Origin: Lepisosteus oculatus
Lineage: Eukaryota > Chordata > Actinopteri > Semionotiformes > Lepisosteidae
DNA length: 64,000 bases
Reading direction: 5' to 3'
Assembly: GCF_040954835.1 (NCBI RefSeq)
Contig: NC_090712.1
Location: 5,341,284-5,405,283 of the forward strand
The notes under the pieces were generated by a model. The model saw nothing but the letters and a program-made list of their open reading frames with translations, was not told the DNA's origin and did not search any database. The stretch's first letter is position 1, and the number at the start of each line of letters is the position of its first letter. Positions 1 through 10,560 of this stretch are shown here, one piece after another. The position numbers and the translations under genes are program-made.

Positions 1-1065
1 CTTCAAGAGGGAGTTCAGCAACATCTTGCTCAAAAACCATTTCCAGTTTTTAAACCTTACCATTTACAGCTGTGCCTGGTCCCTATACTATAAAAACACA
101 GCAAAAAGCCACTCTAAAGGATGCTCACCTATCAGAATAACCTAGGGCTCCATGAGGATACCGTAGAATTTGTACTATACTGACAGGTGTTTTCCATACT
201 CAGATAAAAGGCATTATCTGTCCATACAAAAAAGGCCTTAGTCTCCCAGGGTACAATTTAGTAGAAAGAATATTGATTTTACCATCTGAGGGTGTCAAAT
301 GCAAAGGATATTATGAGAAAAGTTTGATGCTAGTGTATATTTCTGTTCTTTCCTGATTGTAAGGGATATTATTGAGTAAACAAGCCTAGAAAAATGACTA
401 ATCCTAGTCTCACTGTGTACTTGCTAATTTTAAGTGTAGGTTCTTAGACTAAGGGTTAAGTGCAAGGGCTGTGTGCACAAAGACAAAATGGTGCTAAATT
501 ACTAGCTATCATTAAAGGAAAAATAAATACCATGTACAATAATATACATGCTGGGCACTGAAAGATAGATCCAGCCTTCTGCATGGTTTAGAAGGCATGA
601 GTTACAAATTATGAAACAGGCCCCTAGACTGTTATTTTAACAAATGCTTGCTGTCAAAACCAGCCAATCCTCTTCGAAATAACCTTCACCACTTAGATTC
701 AGGTGTTTTGAAAATATTCATCAAAATCTGGTTCATTGTGAAGCACTGCAAATAAACCACCAAGGACTCTTTACTCACTGATGGGAAGCCGTTTTCTGGC
801 ACCAAATGCCAGAACGTGTTTGTTTGGTGGCTCACATTACAGCTCCCATAAAACTGGATAAGATGCATCTGTTTCCACTCTGAAAGCACAGAGGGGGCTA
901 TGCTTTCTGGACAGCAGAGGAAACTTATTTCTTTTCAGTTAAACAGATAGTGAGAGATGAACTGGCATTTATTTTTAAGTTCCCGTAGATATTTTTGGTG
1001 GTTTTCTTTTTGTGTTTACGACTGCAAGCCACCGTTCCAAAGGTGTCATTAACTTTCTCTCGGTA
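1..1065. other. Non-genic sequence, nothing recognised
   Basis: This AT-rich stretch has only short open frames with no family resemblance, and I see no exon with paired splice signals. It probably belongs to the intergenic space left of MAP10, where SIPA1L2 lies in human. Confidence 0.5.
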
Positions 1066-1165
1066 ATTAATAATAATAATTGCTTACACTTATATAGCGC
1101 TTTTCTGGACACTCCACTCAAAGCGCTTTACAGGTAATGGGGACTCCCCTCCACCACCACCAATC
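1066..1165. repeat. Short interspersed repeat fragment with TAA tract
   Basis: A short (TAA)n run leads into a segment reading acttatatagcgcttttctg, followed by a matching half ending in aaagcgctttacaggt. The two AAGCGCT-type halves form a loose inverted repeat. This module is a very common dispersed repeat in non-teleost fish genomes (from memory). Only its core is preserved here, and the family name is not certain. Confidence 0.6.
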
Positions 1166-1800
1166 AAAACAAATTTACGCAAATTTACACAAATTTGTAC
1201 TATTGTGTAAAAATTTGCAGACTCGTAGCCCACAGTACAATCGGGAATTGATTCCTGTTGCGCACGTCCAGACCACTTGCGGAAATTGTTACTGCTACCG
1301 TGATGTGTGGTGACAAGAGACGGCATCTCTCAAGTAACTGATACCTCTGCGATTACACGGTAATCGTTTAAGTTTTCGTTTCCTTTGTGCTCACTTCCGA
1401 CACGAATTTATACAAAGACAAGAGGCAGCCAGCTACAGCTAGCTCAACTTATACCCTTTAGAATATTAATAATTAATAGAGCAGAAGCAAGAGGAGCTTA
1501 AAAAGTCTTTCCCTTCTCCTGCTAGTGAAGAAGCTTTGCGAATTGATCTTTACATCCCCTGACACTATTTTCAACTTCAAGCGTGAGAAGTTTATGGGCT
1601 TTCTTATCCTTTAAACATACTTCAGAACATCAAGACATTTTGGCAGAGCTTGCTTAAAGTCTGTATTGGTACTATCCTCGTTTCTAAAACCCATTATTGT
1701 TTCAGAGTCTTTGCATGATGCAAAATCTGAAAATAATGTAATGATCCTGTGATCAGTTATGTTGTTCATTCACTTTTAATGAATATTTAGATACCTGTTC

Positions 1801-1955
1801 TGTCCTGCTGTTATTATTCCTATTATTACTTATTATGGTTATAATTGACTGTCTACATTGTGTGATGTTGTCTGTTTAACTATGCATGTCCTGAGACTTC
1901 AGAGCAATTAAGAATCCCAATCTACGTGTACATATGGCAATAAACTCCTCTGTAC
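1801..1955 (+). repeat. LINE 3' tail relic (Rex1/L2-like)
   Basis: The words ctacattgtgtg, then a tgtcctg-gag block and a tail ending in ggcaataaac recur in the same order in the 3' end of the LINE relic at 32.1-32.2 kb (ctacattgtgtggtgtctg, gatgtcctgggagaacag). This is therefore probably a 5'-truncated, decayed copy of the same or a close family. No coding part is left. Confidence 0.5.
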
Positions 1956-3240
1956 CCTGTCATCTTTTCATTTACTTGGAATATGAAAAATAACTTATTT
2001 TAAATAGGTCACTACAGTACATATTATATTCATCCTTCAAATATTCAGATCATTCTTTGTGAAAACAGGAACCAGCAATTGCTTTTAAGCAAGCTGAATT
2101 GGATTTCCTTTGTCTGGCTTGTTGGTGAACTGCAGTAGAAATTAAAACTTGTTCATCGTGCTATGAAGATCCTTAGGGTATTAAGTAAAGGCGTCTGCAT
2201 GCAGGTAAGGAGGAATTGGGGGTTAGTTAAGTTAGTTAAGACACATGATGAAAATCAAAGTTAGAGGCACGTTTTCCACATGTGCCATTACTCACACTGC
2301 TAGATCTTAGGAGCTTCAGGATACAGATAAGCATGAAGAAATGAAAAGGTTAAAGTTTTTCTGTTTGCCTTGAGAGGACAATCATAACCTATCATGTATT
2401 AAGTCAGTCCTGGTCATCCTGTTTCTTGGTGGTTTGGGATGCTGTTGCTGTCTCTTCACACTGCAGAAGCCTGGCTAACATTTTGCCAGCACTGAGCATT
2501 GCAAGGGCTTTAGCAGCTCTGCAGCTCCAATGCAACCCATCACATTTTAGCTGTTGAGCTCTATGTGTAGATTCCTTATGGTCACATAATTCACCTGGTG
2601 CCAGAGGACTGGCTTGTCTACAGGTTGTCAAGTTCTCTTTAAGGCAGCAGCAACCAGAGAGCTAACTGAATTAAACCAGTTAAATGTCTCCAGTTATGTC
2701 AGTAATCTGCTGGTTTAGCTTGCCAAGAGCTGAACTGAAATTAATACTGGAAGAAACACAGAGACAACCCAGACTCGAGTTGAACCAGAGCTGAACACAC
2801 CTGCTATAAAAATGCTAGGTTTAACTCAAGAGCTCTGGAGGGCAAAGTGGTTGAGCCAAGTTCACGTAGGCTAGATGCCACTGATGTGATGCTTATTTGT
2901 GCGCAGATCGAGCACAGGAAATAGTAATAGTGGAATCAGGATGGATTAAACTCTACACCCGTCCCTCCTAAATCTCAAGGGGTGCATCATTAAATAAACA
3001 GAGGTAGACATACGGCCAGCAGCCGAGACAGAGCCTGCTCTGTCACCAGACTTCACTTTCACCGCCACCTATAGAACTGCCTCATCGCACAACAATTTCA
3101 TTCAAACTGAGACACCGAATACAAATTATTGTTTAAAAAAAAAAGCACGACACTTTTTTTTTTTTAACAGTTTCACCACAGCCCTCCTCGTACACATCCC
3201 CCATTATCAACGTTTCACGTGTCGGAGCAGACATTCTTCT
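1956..3240. other. Non-genic sequence, nothing recognised
   Basis: I found no exon with splice sites and no clear repeat here. The minus-strand open frame around 2404-2631 has no family resemblance. Confidence 0.4.
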
Positions 3241-3480
3241 AGGTCGCACCTCTAGACTAATTGAAACGAACCGAGCGCGTCTAATAAAGGGCATGACGTC
3301 ACAGGTGCGGGGCAGGCAGGCAGTCGGCTGCAGCTGGGGGAAAAGTTATCGAAACTGAGGCAGGAATTAAACTTCAAAGGCACCGAAGCACAAGGGCTGA
3401 AACGCATGACGTATCGCCGCACAGGTCGCACCTCAAACGTCGACCTGATATTCCTACCAGCTGTTAGTCGGGGAGTTCCC
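3241..3480. promoter_or_regulatory. CpG-richer promoter-like patch with CRE
   Basis: This patch has more CG dinucleotides than its surroundings and holds a perfect palindromic cAMP-response element, TGACGTCA, at 3294-3301, with a half-like site (TGACGTAT) near 3408. A 12-base word, aggtcgcacctc, occurs twice (3241-3252 and 3423-3434). No start codon or exon can be assigned. It might serve a divergent minus-strand transcript, such as an upstream exon of the SIPA1L2 orthologue expected to the left, but that is inference. Confidence 0.4.
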
Positions 3481-3599
3481 ACGGTTATTTCGCATTACCT
3501 TAACTACACAGAACCGATTTTTCTGGGGGACAAAGAATGTAATAAATTGATTTCTAAGAAACGTTTATTAAAAGAAGCATTCGAGTCATAAATAATTCC

Positions 3600-5090
3600 T
3601 TTCAACCAACGTTAAATAAAACACAATGATACAGATTCCTGAAATGCAATTTCATAGAGAAATGAACAATATTCAAATATTAAAAAATATTAAAATATTA
3701 GTATTATCACCTTGCATTTAACTACAAAACAACTGTTTTGAATCATTCTCCAAAAATTGGGCTAGTCGCAGGTCAGATTTCTTTGGTATTGGTTAAACTA
3801 TCTGTAATACCTTCCTCCCTGTCAATTTCACAAATAAACACGACTACAAGACACACTGGTTTTGTGCGCTAAAGAAGTTTTAAATAACAGAATCGAATGT
3901 GAAAACTGCTGTAGTTTCCTTTCGTTGCTGCGTTACGGAGCCGCAAAGCGGGGAAAATATTTTAGCTGACAGAGTGTACAGAGACATACATGATTGCACT
4001 ACTTTTAAAGCTGACAAATTTTGAGTCGGAAAAACTCAAGTAAACACTACACAATCCAAAGGTTCAAAAAAGGAAACACGGCTTACTATAGCTCAGTGAT
4101 GTTTCGGATACAGATATGTCGGTACTGTCTACAATAGCAGTTCACAGAAAAATAAAAATCTAATTCTCATTGCAAACCAGATAGCGTGAATAATAAAATA
4201 CAGCTCAGACCACTGCAAATGTGAGAATGCTGTGTTTTAAACATCATTTAAATACCCCCATCAATTTAGTCAAATCTCAGAGAAACAAGCTGGCAGTTCT
4301 GTCTCCTGCCGTTTATATCCCAGGGCGAGATCCACGACAGAACACACCGATGAAATGAATACTTTCAGCGCAACAAAAAGAACTGCACAGGTGTACACAG
4401 CACTTTAATACATATACACATTTAAAAAACAACTTCTGTTTTCAACTCGATACGTGGTTCTGTTCCGCGCCTGATTTCCCGAAGTATTGGTAATAATTCG
4501 TGACAATCACTCGCTGGATGTAGGGCTCATGTTGGTAGAACTCGCGTCTGTTGTGTGCAGTTCCACCACCACAGTACTGGTATGAGTGATGGAAGAAAGA
4601 CACCTAGTGTTGGAGTGCGCACATTGCTACCCGAATCGAAAAAAAGTTGCAGGTCCGAACTCCAGAAAGGTATTTCTGTGCGGCGTTATCTACAGACTGT
4701 GAATGGGTTAATGGGTAATATGTCAAAACTGGAAATATATGACATATGTCCTTAGTCCCAGGAGCTACACATGCAAAACTAAAGCAAACTAAAGCAGTTC
4801 AACCTGGATTTCTTGAATAAATAATTCCTAAATACAAACGATCTGCTTCACTATCATTCCTTACTAATATGATCGTTATTGATATTGTTAATGACATATT
4901 TTTAGGTTGATATATAAACTACAGTAAATCACCCCCATTACTGCGAAGTGAACGTGTGTCTCTCTTTCACTGGGATTGTCAAAGCAAGTCCCATTACCCC
5001 AGCAACGCAGGTAAACTTTCCATTAATTTCGGCTTCAGCAACACGGCTTTAAAGATCACTTTCAGGAGCAGATAATCGGGGTTCTCAGCC
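3600..5090. other. Non-genic sequence, nothing recognised
   Basis: AT-rich sequence with scattered CG dinucleotides. The plus-strand open frame near 4555-4755 has no recognisable family, and no splice-flanked exon was found. Confidence 0.4.
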
Positions 5091-5094
5091 TTAC

Positions 5095-5341
5095 CTCCTA
5101 ATGCGTCCAAAGACAATGCCATGATGCCATGAAATCACAGGTCTATGTGCAGATTATTATCCTCTGGGCGCTGGCGTGTTCCATTGACGGTTCTGTGTGC
5201 CTGATGTCCTGCAGCCACAGTCCCACTCAGTCTCAGTACTTCATCCAACTGAAGTCTTTTCTCCAGCGGCGCTGACGCCAGCGACCGGTGCCCCGCCTCC
5301 GTCGCATGCTGATTTGCCAAGGGCTCGAAGGCACCGCCCAC
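5095..5341 (-). other. Possible first exon of a minus-strand transcript
   Basis: On the minus strand a CG-rich segment leads to ATG at 5122-5120, followed by ATGGCATTGTCTTTGG and a good donor, AGGAG|GTAAGG, at 5095. Read through, the frame continues to a stop at 4994 (42 residues). A second ATG lies 8 bases upstream out of frame. The arrangement looks like a 5' untranslated or first coding exon reading away from MAP10, as expected for a SIPA1L2-side transcript. The predicted peptide start (MALSLDALG) matches nothing I know. Confidence 0.3.
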
Positions 5342-6229
5342 AAAGCCTCTTTTTATGTGTCCGGCTTAATGCCAATCATTTTCCTCGCCTAACAATAAGA
5401 ATAATTCTGCATTGAATATGGGTGTATAGTTATTCTGCTCCGACCCTGAAAAAGTAACGGTGTCAATACTTTTTTTTTGTTATCACTATATTCATCACAT
5501 TAAGCACCAGTACGCTCTGAAGACTGCAATAAAAAGACGCAATTTAACACAAATAATGTTGTGATATATATCCGAAATCAGATGGATCCATAAAGTAAAT
5601 CTCATGTCATAATTTGAACTAAATGTAATTTTAATCACGTGGAGTGCTAGTGGCACCAGCTGGAATGTTTAAGAAAAAATAGGGGAAATGAACGCAAAGC
5701 TGGTACATTAACAATTTAAATCTAAAGTCAATGTTCTTTTTTTTGCATGAGGGACGTTGCAACCAGCCCCTAATGAAAATACACACACCTACTTTAATTA
5801 ATTTTGTGAAATACGTTAAGTAAATATTTCGAAGGTACTGTAGGAATGGGAGATTAAAGAAGAGTGAAGTTGAATGTCAGTATTTACCTGCTGTGTACCT
5901 ATAGAGATTATAAAGACAAAGGATTGACACAAACTATGGGACCTAGAATCTATGCGTTGTCATAAATAATATACAATCAAACTCATTTAAAAGAATAAAT
6001 GATTTATTCATATCTTTTTTTCCGATTTGTGAAATAACACAAAGTCACAGTAGAGAATTTATTTATTGTCATATTTAAAAATGTTTTGTGGAAGCACTTC
6101 GCTATCCAAATAACACATTGAAATACCTTTAAAAACGTTATCCTCAAATCCTTCTTATTTTTCTTTCGTTCACATATAAACATACAAGCCCCTTACTCCT
6201 ACCTACATTTTTAATTGTAATCTGCTCAT

Positions 6230-6518
6230 TCCGATTAACAACGAATACGTTTTCCGATTTTTTTAAAAAACTACAACTCCCAGAAAGCTTTGTGTATTTC
6301 CGCGATGAAACATGTGACGGGGTTTGTTTCCTTGGTGCTACACAAGCTACTTAACGGATTGGGTGTGCTGTGGACTGCAGGGTACTATTTTTTGTTTTTA
6401 CGAAATTGTTTCATTCAGTTGGACACGGATTTTAGGAATGACACTAATGCACTTTTTTATTTTAGCACATTAGGACCAACCAGGTCTGTATGATAGTTCG
6501 TATCTTGTTTTAATCCGA
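6230..6518 (+). promoter_or_regulatory. MAP10 upstream region with ZNF143/STAF-like site
   Basis: The sequence ACTACAACTCCCAGAAAGC at 6270-6288 fits the extended ZNF143/STAF (SBS2) motif, usually written ACTACAATTCCCAGAATGC, apart from two positions. It lies about 230 bases before the MAP10 start codon, the usual distance for a core-promoter element of a broadly expressed gene. No TATA box is evident. The transcription start is not defined by sequence alone. Confidence 0.55.
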
Positions 6519-9233
6519 ATGGCTAACAAGTCGGACAAGTTAGAAACACTCTTTTCATTCGAGGTCTTGGTTGAATACGTAAACCTCGACAGGGTTAGTC
6601 AAGGCAGCGTGGATCCCGCTGTAGCAATACGTTTACTGGATTTTCCAACCTTGATGATCTACCCAGGTGGCCGAGAGGAAGATGCGCAGCAGGACGACGA
6701 CTCCGGGAGTGAAAAGGAAAACGAGGCATCACAATTTCTCCACCCGCCGCGGGGGAGGAACCGCGAATATCGTTTTAACAAAGGCAAGTCGTGCTTGTTT
6801 AAAATCAGGCTGGATTCGCTACACACCCATTTGTCCAACACGCCGCTGTACGCGATGGTTTTGGATTTGACGAAGGAAGCGCCGAAGTTAGTTGGGAGCT
6901 CCTTGATCTCCCTGGCGAAAACAGCCGACAGAGTGATGGCAGATGTCAGGCAGCACGGAATTTGCACCCCTTCCGCCCAGGGAGAGAAAGGGGTTTTTGC
7001 TGTAAGCAACTTGATGGGAGACAGGGTAGGCTGTATTTCCCTGGGGTTTAAACTTTTAAGTTTGGGGGCGAGCTTGATCCCGCATATTCCTGAAAACAGG
7101 ATTCTAAAAACTGGGTCTTGTCAAGTGAAAGATCATACAGTTACACCTTCAGGAGACCTAGAAACTGGGGCTGACAGCATCCAGGTGACTTTACCGGTAG
7201 CTCCGGGCGACTCGTCCAGCGTGCTTCTTCAGAAGATGGAGTTGGAGGGACAGCACACTCAGGTGATAATATCAGAGCCAGATGCAAAACAAAGGAATGT
7301 TACTTCAGCTGGGACCCAGACTGACTTTGTGAAGAGAAGGCAAATAGAAACTCAAAGAAAGAATGTAGGCCTTGATAATGCAACAGACACTGCTGTATTT
7401 TGCCCTCCACCTTTGTACTACAGGTGCTCAGTGAAAGAACAAGACGAAGTGGACGCTGATCGATACAGGTCAGTCAGGGTAGGGATTGAAGCTCTTGGGG
7501 TGGAGGAGCTTTGTTCTGAAGAGGACGAATGTGCAGAAGAAAGGGATCTGCCTGCAAAAGGTCAGGCCTTGAAGCATACCAAGGATGGATCAGAACGCTC
7601 TGGAGCAGCACAACAAAGCCAGACAGCTCTGGGGGATACATTAAGACAGCTGCCTTTGCTCAATGCCCTGCTTCTTGAACTTTCTCTGTTGAGCAGTCAG
7701 CCTCAGCTGCCTCCGTTACCAGTCCATCCCCGTCTTGCCTGGTTGTACAGGTCTGCAGAGGAGCAATCCCATGGAGCTGTGCAGGAGATGAGGTCAGGAT
7801 CACCAGCGTACACGTCCAGCACGTCGCAGACCCCAGTAAGGAAAAGGTCAACGAGTCCAGGGCTCAAGCAGTGGAAATTGCAGGCAAAAACAACAGGCTC
7901 CCTACCTATTTCCCCTAAGGAGAACGGCAAAACACTAAAGACAAATGCAAGTCATGAAAAGGATCGAAAGAAGGTCCCTTCTCCTGTACCTAAGAGAAAA
8001 CTGATGTACGGACTGACAAACACACTGCGTCTGAGACTGCAGAAGACAAACCCTGATATGTTAATAAACCACGAGCGCCGAGAACGCTATAGAAGAAAGC
8101 AAATTGAGCTGATGAAATGTAAGAACAAGAAAAGTGGGAGGATGAAATCTAGACAGGCGCAGGAGAGGCAAAACCACACGCCCAGGGCGGCTGAGATACG
8201 TGATGCCGGCAATAGTTTGGATGGAAATGTGGAAACGCTGATCAACAGTTTAGATTTAGAATCGCCTCGGGTTGAAAATCCTGTGACGCAGCACAGAAGG
8301 AAGCAGCAAAGTAGTTCCCCCGTCATAACAAAGTTTCATCTACGCTCAAGTAACCACCCTGCTCGTGAAACCGTTTCCAACGCAGTTCCAAAACGGGGCA
8401 AAAAACCGGGGCTCGTGTCTTCTGAGAGCAGTGTGCATGTCCACATACCCAACGTGCTCAGCCAGGACCCTGACCACAGCGGTGATGAAACAGGCTTCCC
8501 TGAACCCAATGCAACAAGCCCTGGATTTCCAAGTTCAAGTTCCGATGGAAATATGAGCCCAGGAAGTAGTCGGTTCAGCAGCCCTGGACGGGAGTACTCG
8601 GATGATTTCATCGACAGCCCTGAGCCCCTTGAATATGTGGAAGATTTTTCTGGTCCTGAACCTTCCGACTGCCACTCTGCAGAGCTTAAAAACGGCAGTG
8701 AACCTGCTCTGGCCGCTCCGAGGGAAGACTGTTCGGATGAAGGCTCCAGCTCAAACAGCAGTTCCTTTGGAAGTCAAAGAGCTGCCGTTCCTCTTCCCAT
8801 TAGAGCAAACTCTTCTCCTAAACTGTCTCTGAAAGGCACACGAGTCACCCGGCCTCGCCAGGGGACACCAGCCATCACTGAGTCCACAGAGGACAGTGAG
8901 CACGTTTCAGTTGATTCTAAACAACCGGGCGATGACAGGGGAACCCCTAGATCTCTTAACATTGTTGCCAAGGAAACATTTGATTCACAAACTTTACCAG
9001 GCTCCGGGAGGCAGTACGGATCTTTTGAAGGAAGCTACTGTATCAGTGACTCTCTAGGGAGCCCAGTAGGCACTAACGACACTGACCTGGAATTCATCGG
9101 ACATGAAGTCGCATCACGTGAACTCCATGAGGAAGAGGAGGCAAGAGATGAGCTTGGCTCCTTAGATTTTGAAAACAAGTACCATCATATTTCAGAACTC
9201 GTGGTCAACAAGCTCCCTGGCTACACACTGTGA
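6519..9233 (+). CDS. map10: Microtubule-associated protein 10
   Basis: A single uninterrupted frame of 904 codons, close to the 905 residues of human MAP10, which is also encoded by one coding exon (established knowledge). Conserved blocks are visible: an N-terminal LDFPTLMIYPGG segment near residues 40-52, GKSCLFKIRL near 90, CPPPLYYRC near 294, a hydrophobic stretch LRQLPLLNALLLELSLL near 375, YGLTNTLRLRLQKTNPDML near 495, and the extreme C-terminus KLPGYTL (KLPGYTM in human). The region between about 600 and 850 is Ser/Pro-rich and probably disordered. MAP10 binds and stabilises microtubules and acts in cytokinesis (known for the human protein). NTPCR follows on the same strand, as in human. 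The identification is very sure; the start is the first ATG consistent with the conserved N-terminus. Confidence 0.96.
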   Translation: MANKSDKLETLFSFEVLVEYVNLDRVSQGSVDPAVAIRLLDFPTLMIYPGGREEDAQQDDDSGSEKENEASQFLHPPRGRNREYRFNKGKSCLFKIRLDSLHTHLSNTPLYAMVLDLTKEAPKLVGSSLISLAKTADRVMADVRQHGICTPSAQGEKGVFAVSNLMGDRVGCISLGFKLLSLGASLIPHIPENRILKTGSCQVKDHTVTPSGDLETGADSIQVTLPVAPGDSSSVLLQKMELEGQHTQVIISEPDAKQRNVTSAGTQTDFVKRRQIETQRKNVGLDNATDTAVFCPPPLYYRCSVKEQDEVDADRYRSVRVGIEALGVEELCSEEDECAEERDLPAKGQALKHTKDGSERSGAAQQSQTALGDTLRQLPLLNALLLELSLLSSQPQLPPLPVHPRLAWLYRSAEEQSHGAVQEMRSGSPAYTSSTSQTPVRKRSTSPGLKQWKLQAKTTGSLPISPKENGKTLKTNASHEKDRKKVPSPVPKRKLMYGLTNTLRLRLQKTNPDMLINHERRERYRRKQIELMKCKNKKSGRMKSRQAQERQNHTPRAAEIRDAGNSLDGNVETLINSLDLESPRVENPVTQHRRKQQSSSPVITKFHLRSSNHPARETVSNAVPKRGKKPGLVSSESSVHVHIPNVLSQDPDHSGDETGFPEPNATSPGFPSSSSDGNMSPGSSRFSSPGREYSDDFIDSPEPLEYVEDFSGPEPSDCHSAELKNGSEPALAAPREDCSDEGSSSNSSSFGSQRAAVPLPIRANSSPKLSLKGTRVTRPRQGTPAITESTEDSEHVSVDSKQPGDDRGTPRSLNIVAKETFDSQTLPGSGRQYGSFEGSYCISDSLGSPVGTNDTDLEFIGHEVASRELHEEEEARDELGSLDFENKYHHISELVVNKLPGYTL

Positions 9234-10260
9234 AAGGTCTCTGCTGATTTCATGCATATCTTCTGACACCATTATTCTTCCAGAACTATTTTCTCCAATT
9301 TGACTTTAATTACAGAATCCCCAAAGGTAGTAGTTATTGACATTTAATCAAATAATATTAGAAATAAAATGTAGTGATATTAATTTTCTTAAGTATTCAT
9401 GGCTTCACGCAGTTCGGGTAGAATCTAAAAGAAATTCTTAAATGTTGTTTTTATTTACTTGGAAAAAAGACTTGGGCGTTTGTCTTGGATCCATGGAGAT
9501 TTTGAAACAAAAATCACACAGAATGTACAAATACCATTTATGCACTGATTACTGTTGCTTACATTTTTAAGTAAAAGTTATATAATGTTTTTTTTATTTA
9601 AAAAAAAACATTTGAAAGCATCAAACACTACACCAAACTCACTTTGCTGAAAATCCTGACTGGGTCATGCACCCTGAGTAGGGAAATACTGAAAGAGTAT
9701 TCTGTTGTGCTTCAGGCTGTTAGACCATAGAGGACAAGTCTAATTTTGAAAGCATTAATGTTTTTGTGAAGGTATCTGGTGATCAATGAAATTACATCTC
9801 GTTAAATAAAAATCAAAAATGTTACTAGTCAGAGAATAATTTGCCTTCTAGAAGATGTGTTGTACAAAGAGTTACTGTTGACATAATCACACCTGTAGCT
9901 TAGATACATTGACTGGTATAACCTGGAAGCAAGCAAGAGGTAAGACTCAATACACGCTCAGTCACTGCACCAGTGTGCTTTGACAATTCTGATTTCCCCA
10001 AATCCTGCAATATTTCATGAAACAATGCAAACATGATAATTGTATATCTTGGATTGACATAAATTTACTCCAAATACACAAATTAGTTCTGGATGCAATG
10101 CTGAGTGTTGTAAATTTTGTATTTAATCATTACGTTTTTCGGGTGTAAAGAAGTTCCTACATTTCTGTGGAAAACATGTGTTTGTTGAACATTGGCTGGG
10201 CTTGAGCTTTAAAGCTTTTCTAACAACATTTTAAAATGTGTTGCTTTGCCGTTTTGTTAT
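9234..10260 (+). other. MAP10 3' untranslated region and flank
   Basis: AT-rich sequence after the stop codon. A polyadenylation hexamer AATAAA lies at 9363-9368, about 130 bases past the stop, and further AATAAA words occur near 9804. I see no other feature. Confidence 0.5.
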
Positions 10261-10560
10261 TCCCTGGCCAGCACAGTGGCAAGACAGCAGTCCAGCCTTG
10301 CAGGCCTTGGGTCCTGGGTTTGATTCCAGACTGGGGCATCTCCACTGTAGAGTCTGCAGGTTCTCCCTGTGTCCTCTTATGTTTTTTTCCTGGTGCTCTG
10401 GTTTCTATATGCTGGCTAGTTAAACGCTGTCTCGAACTTTCCCTGTAGGCGTGTGTCCTTCCAGTGCTGTATTGTGACCTCCGTTTCCAGGGAAAGGCTC
10501 CACGATCCTTAAACCAGGAATAAGTGGCTTTCTGATACTGAATGGATGGATGTTCCCATT
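10261..10560 (+). repeat. tRNA-like SINE-type interspersed repeat, diverged
   Basis: The segment begins ggccagcacagtggcaagac, carries gggtttgattccagactggg (a B-box-like pol III element), then a ctgcaggttctccctgtgtc block, and ends with ggatggatg. The same order of words appears in a copy at 34.80-35.14 kb, and the 3' half recurs at 17.40-17.58 kb. This is a widespread fish repeat with the consensus order: cagtggttagcactg, then gggttcgattcc, then a tail ending in a GGAT microsatellite. It is old and non-coding. Confidence 0.65.
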
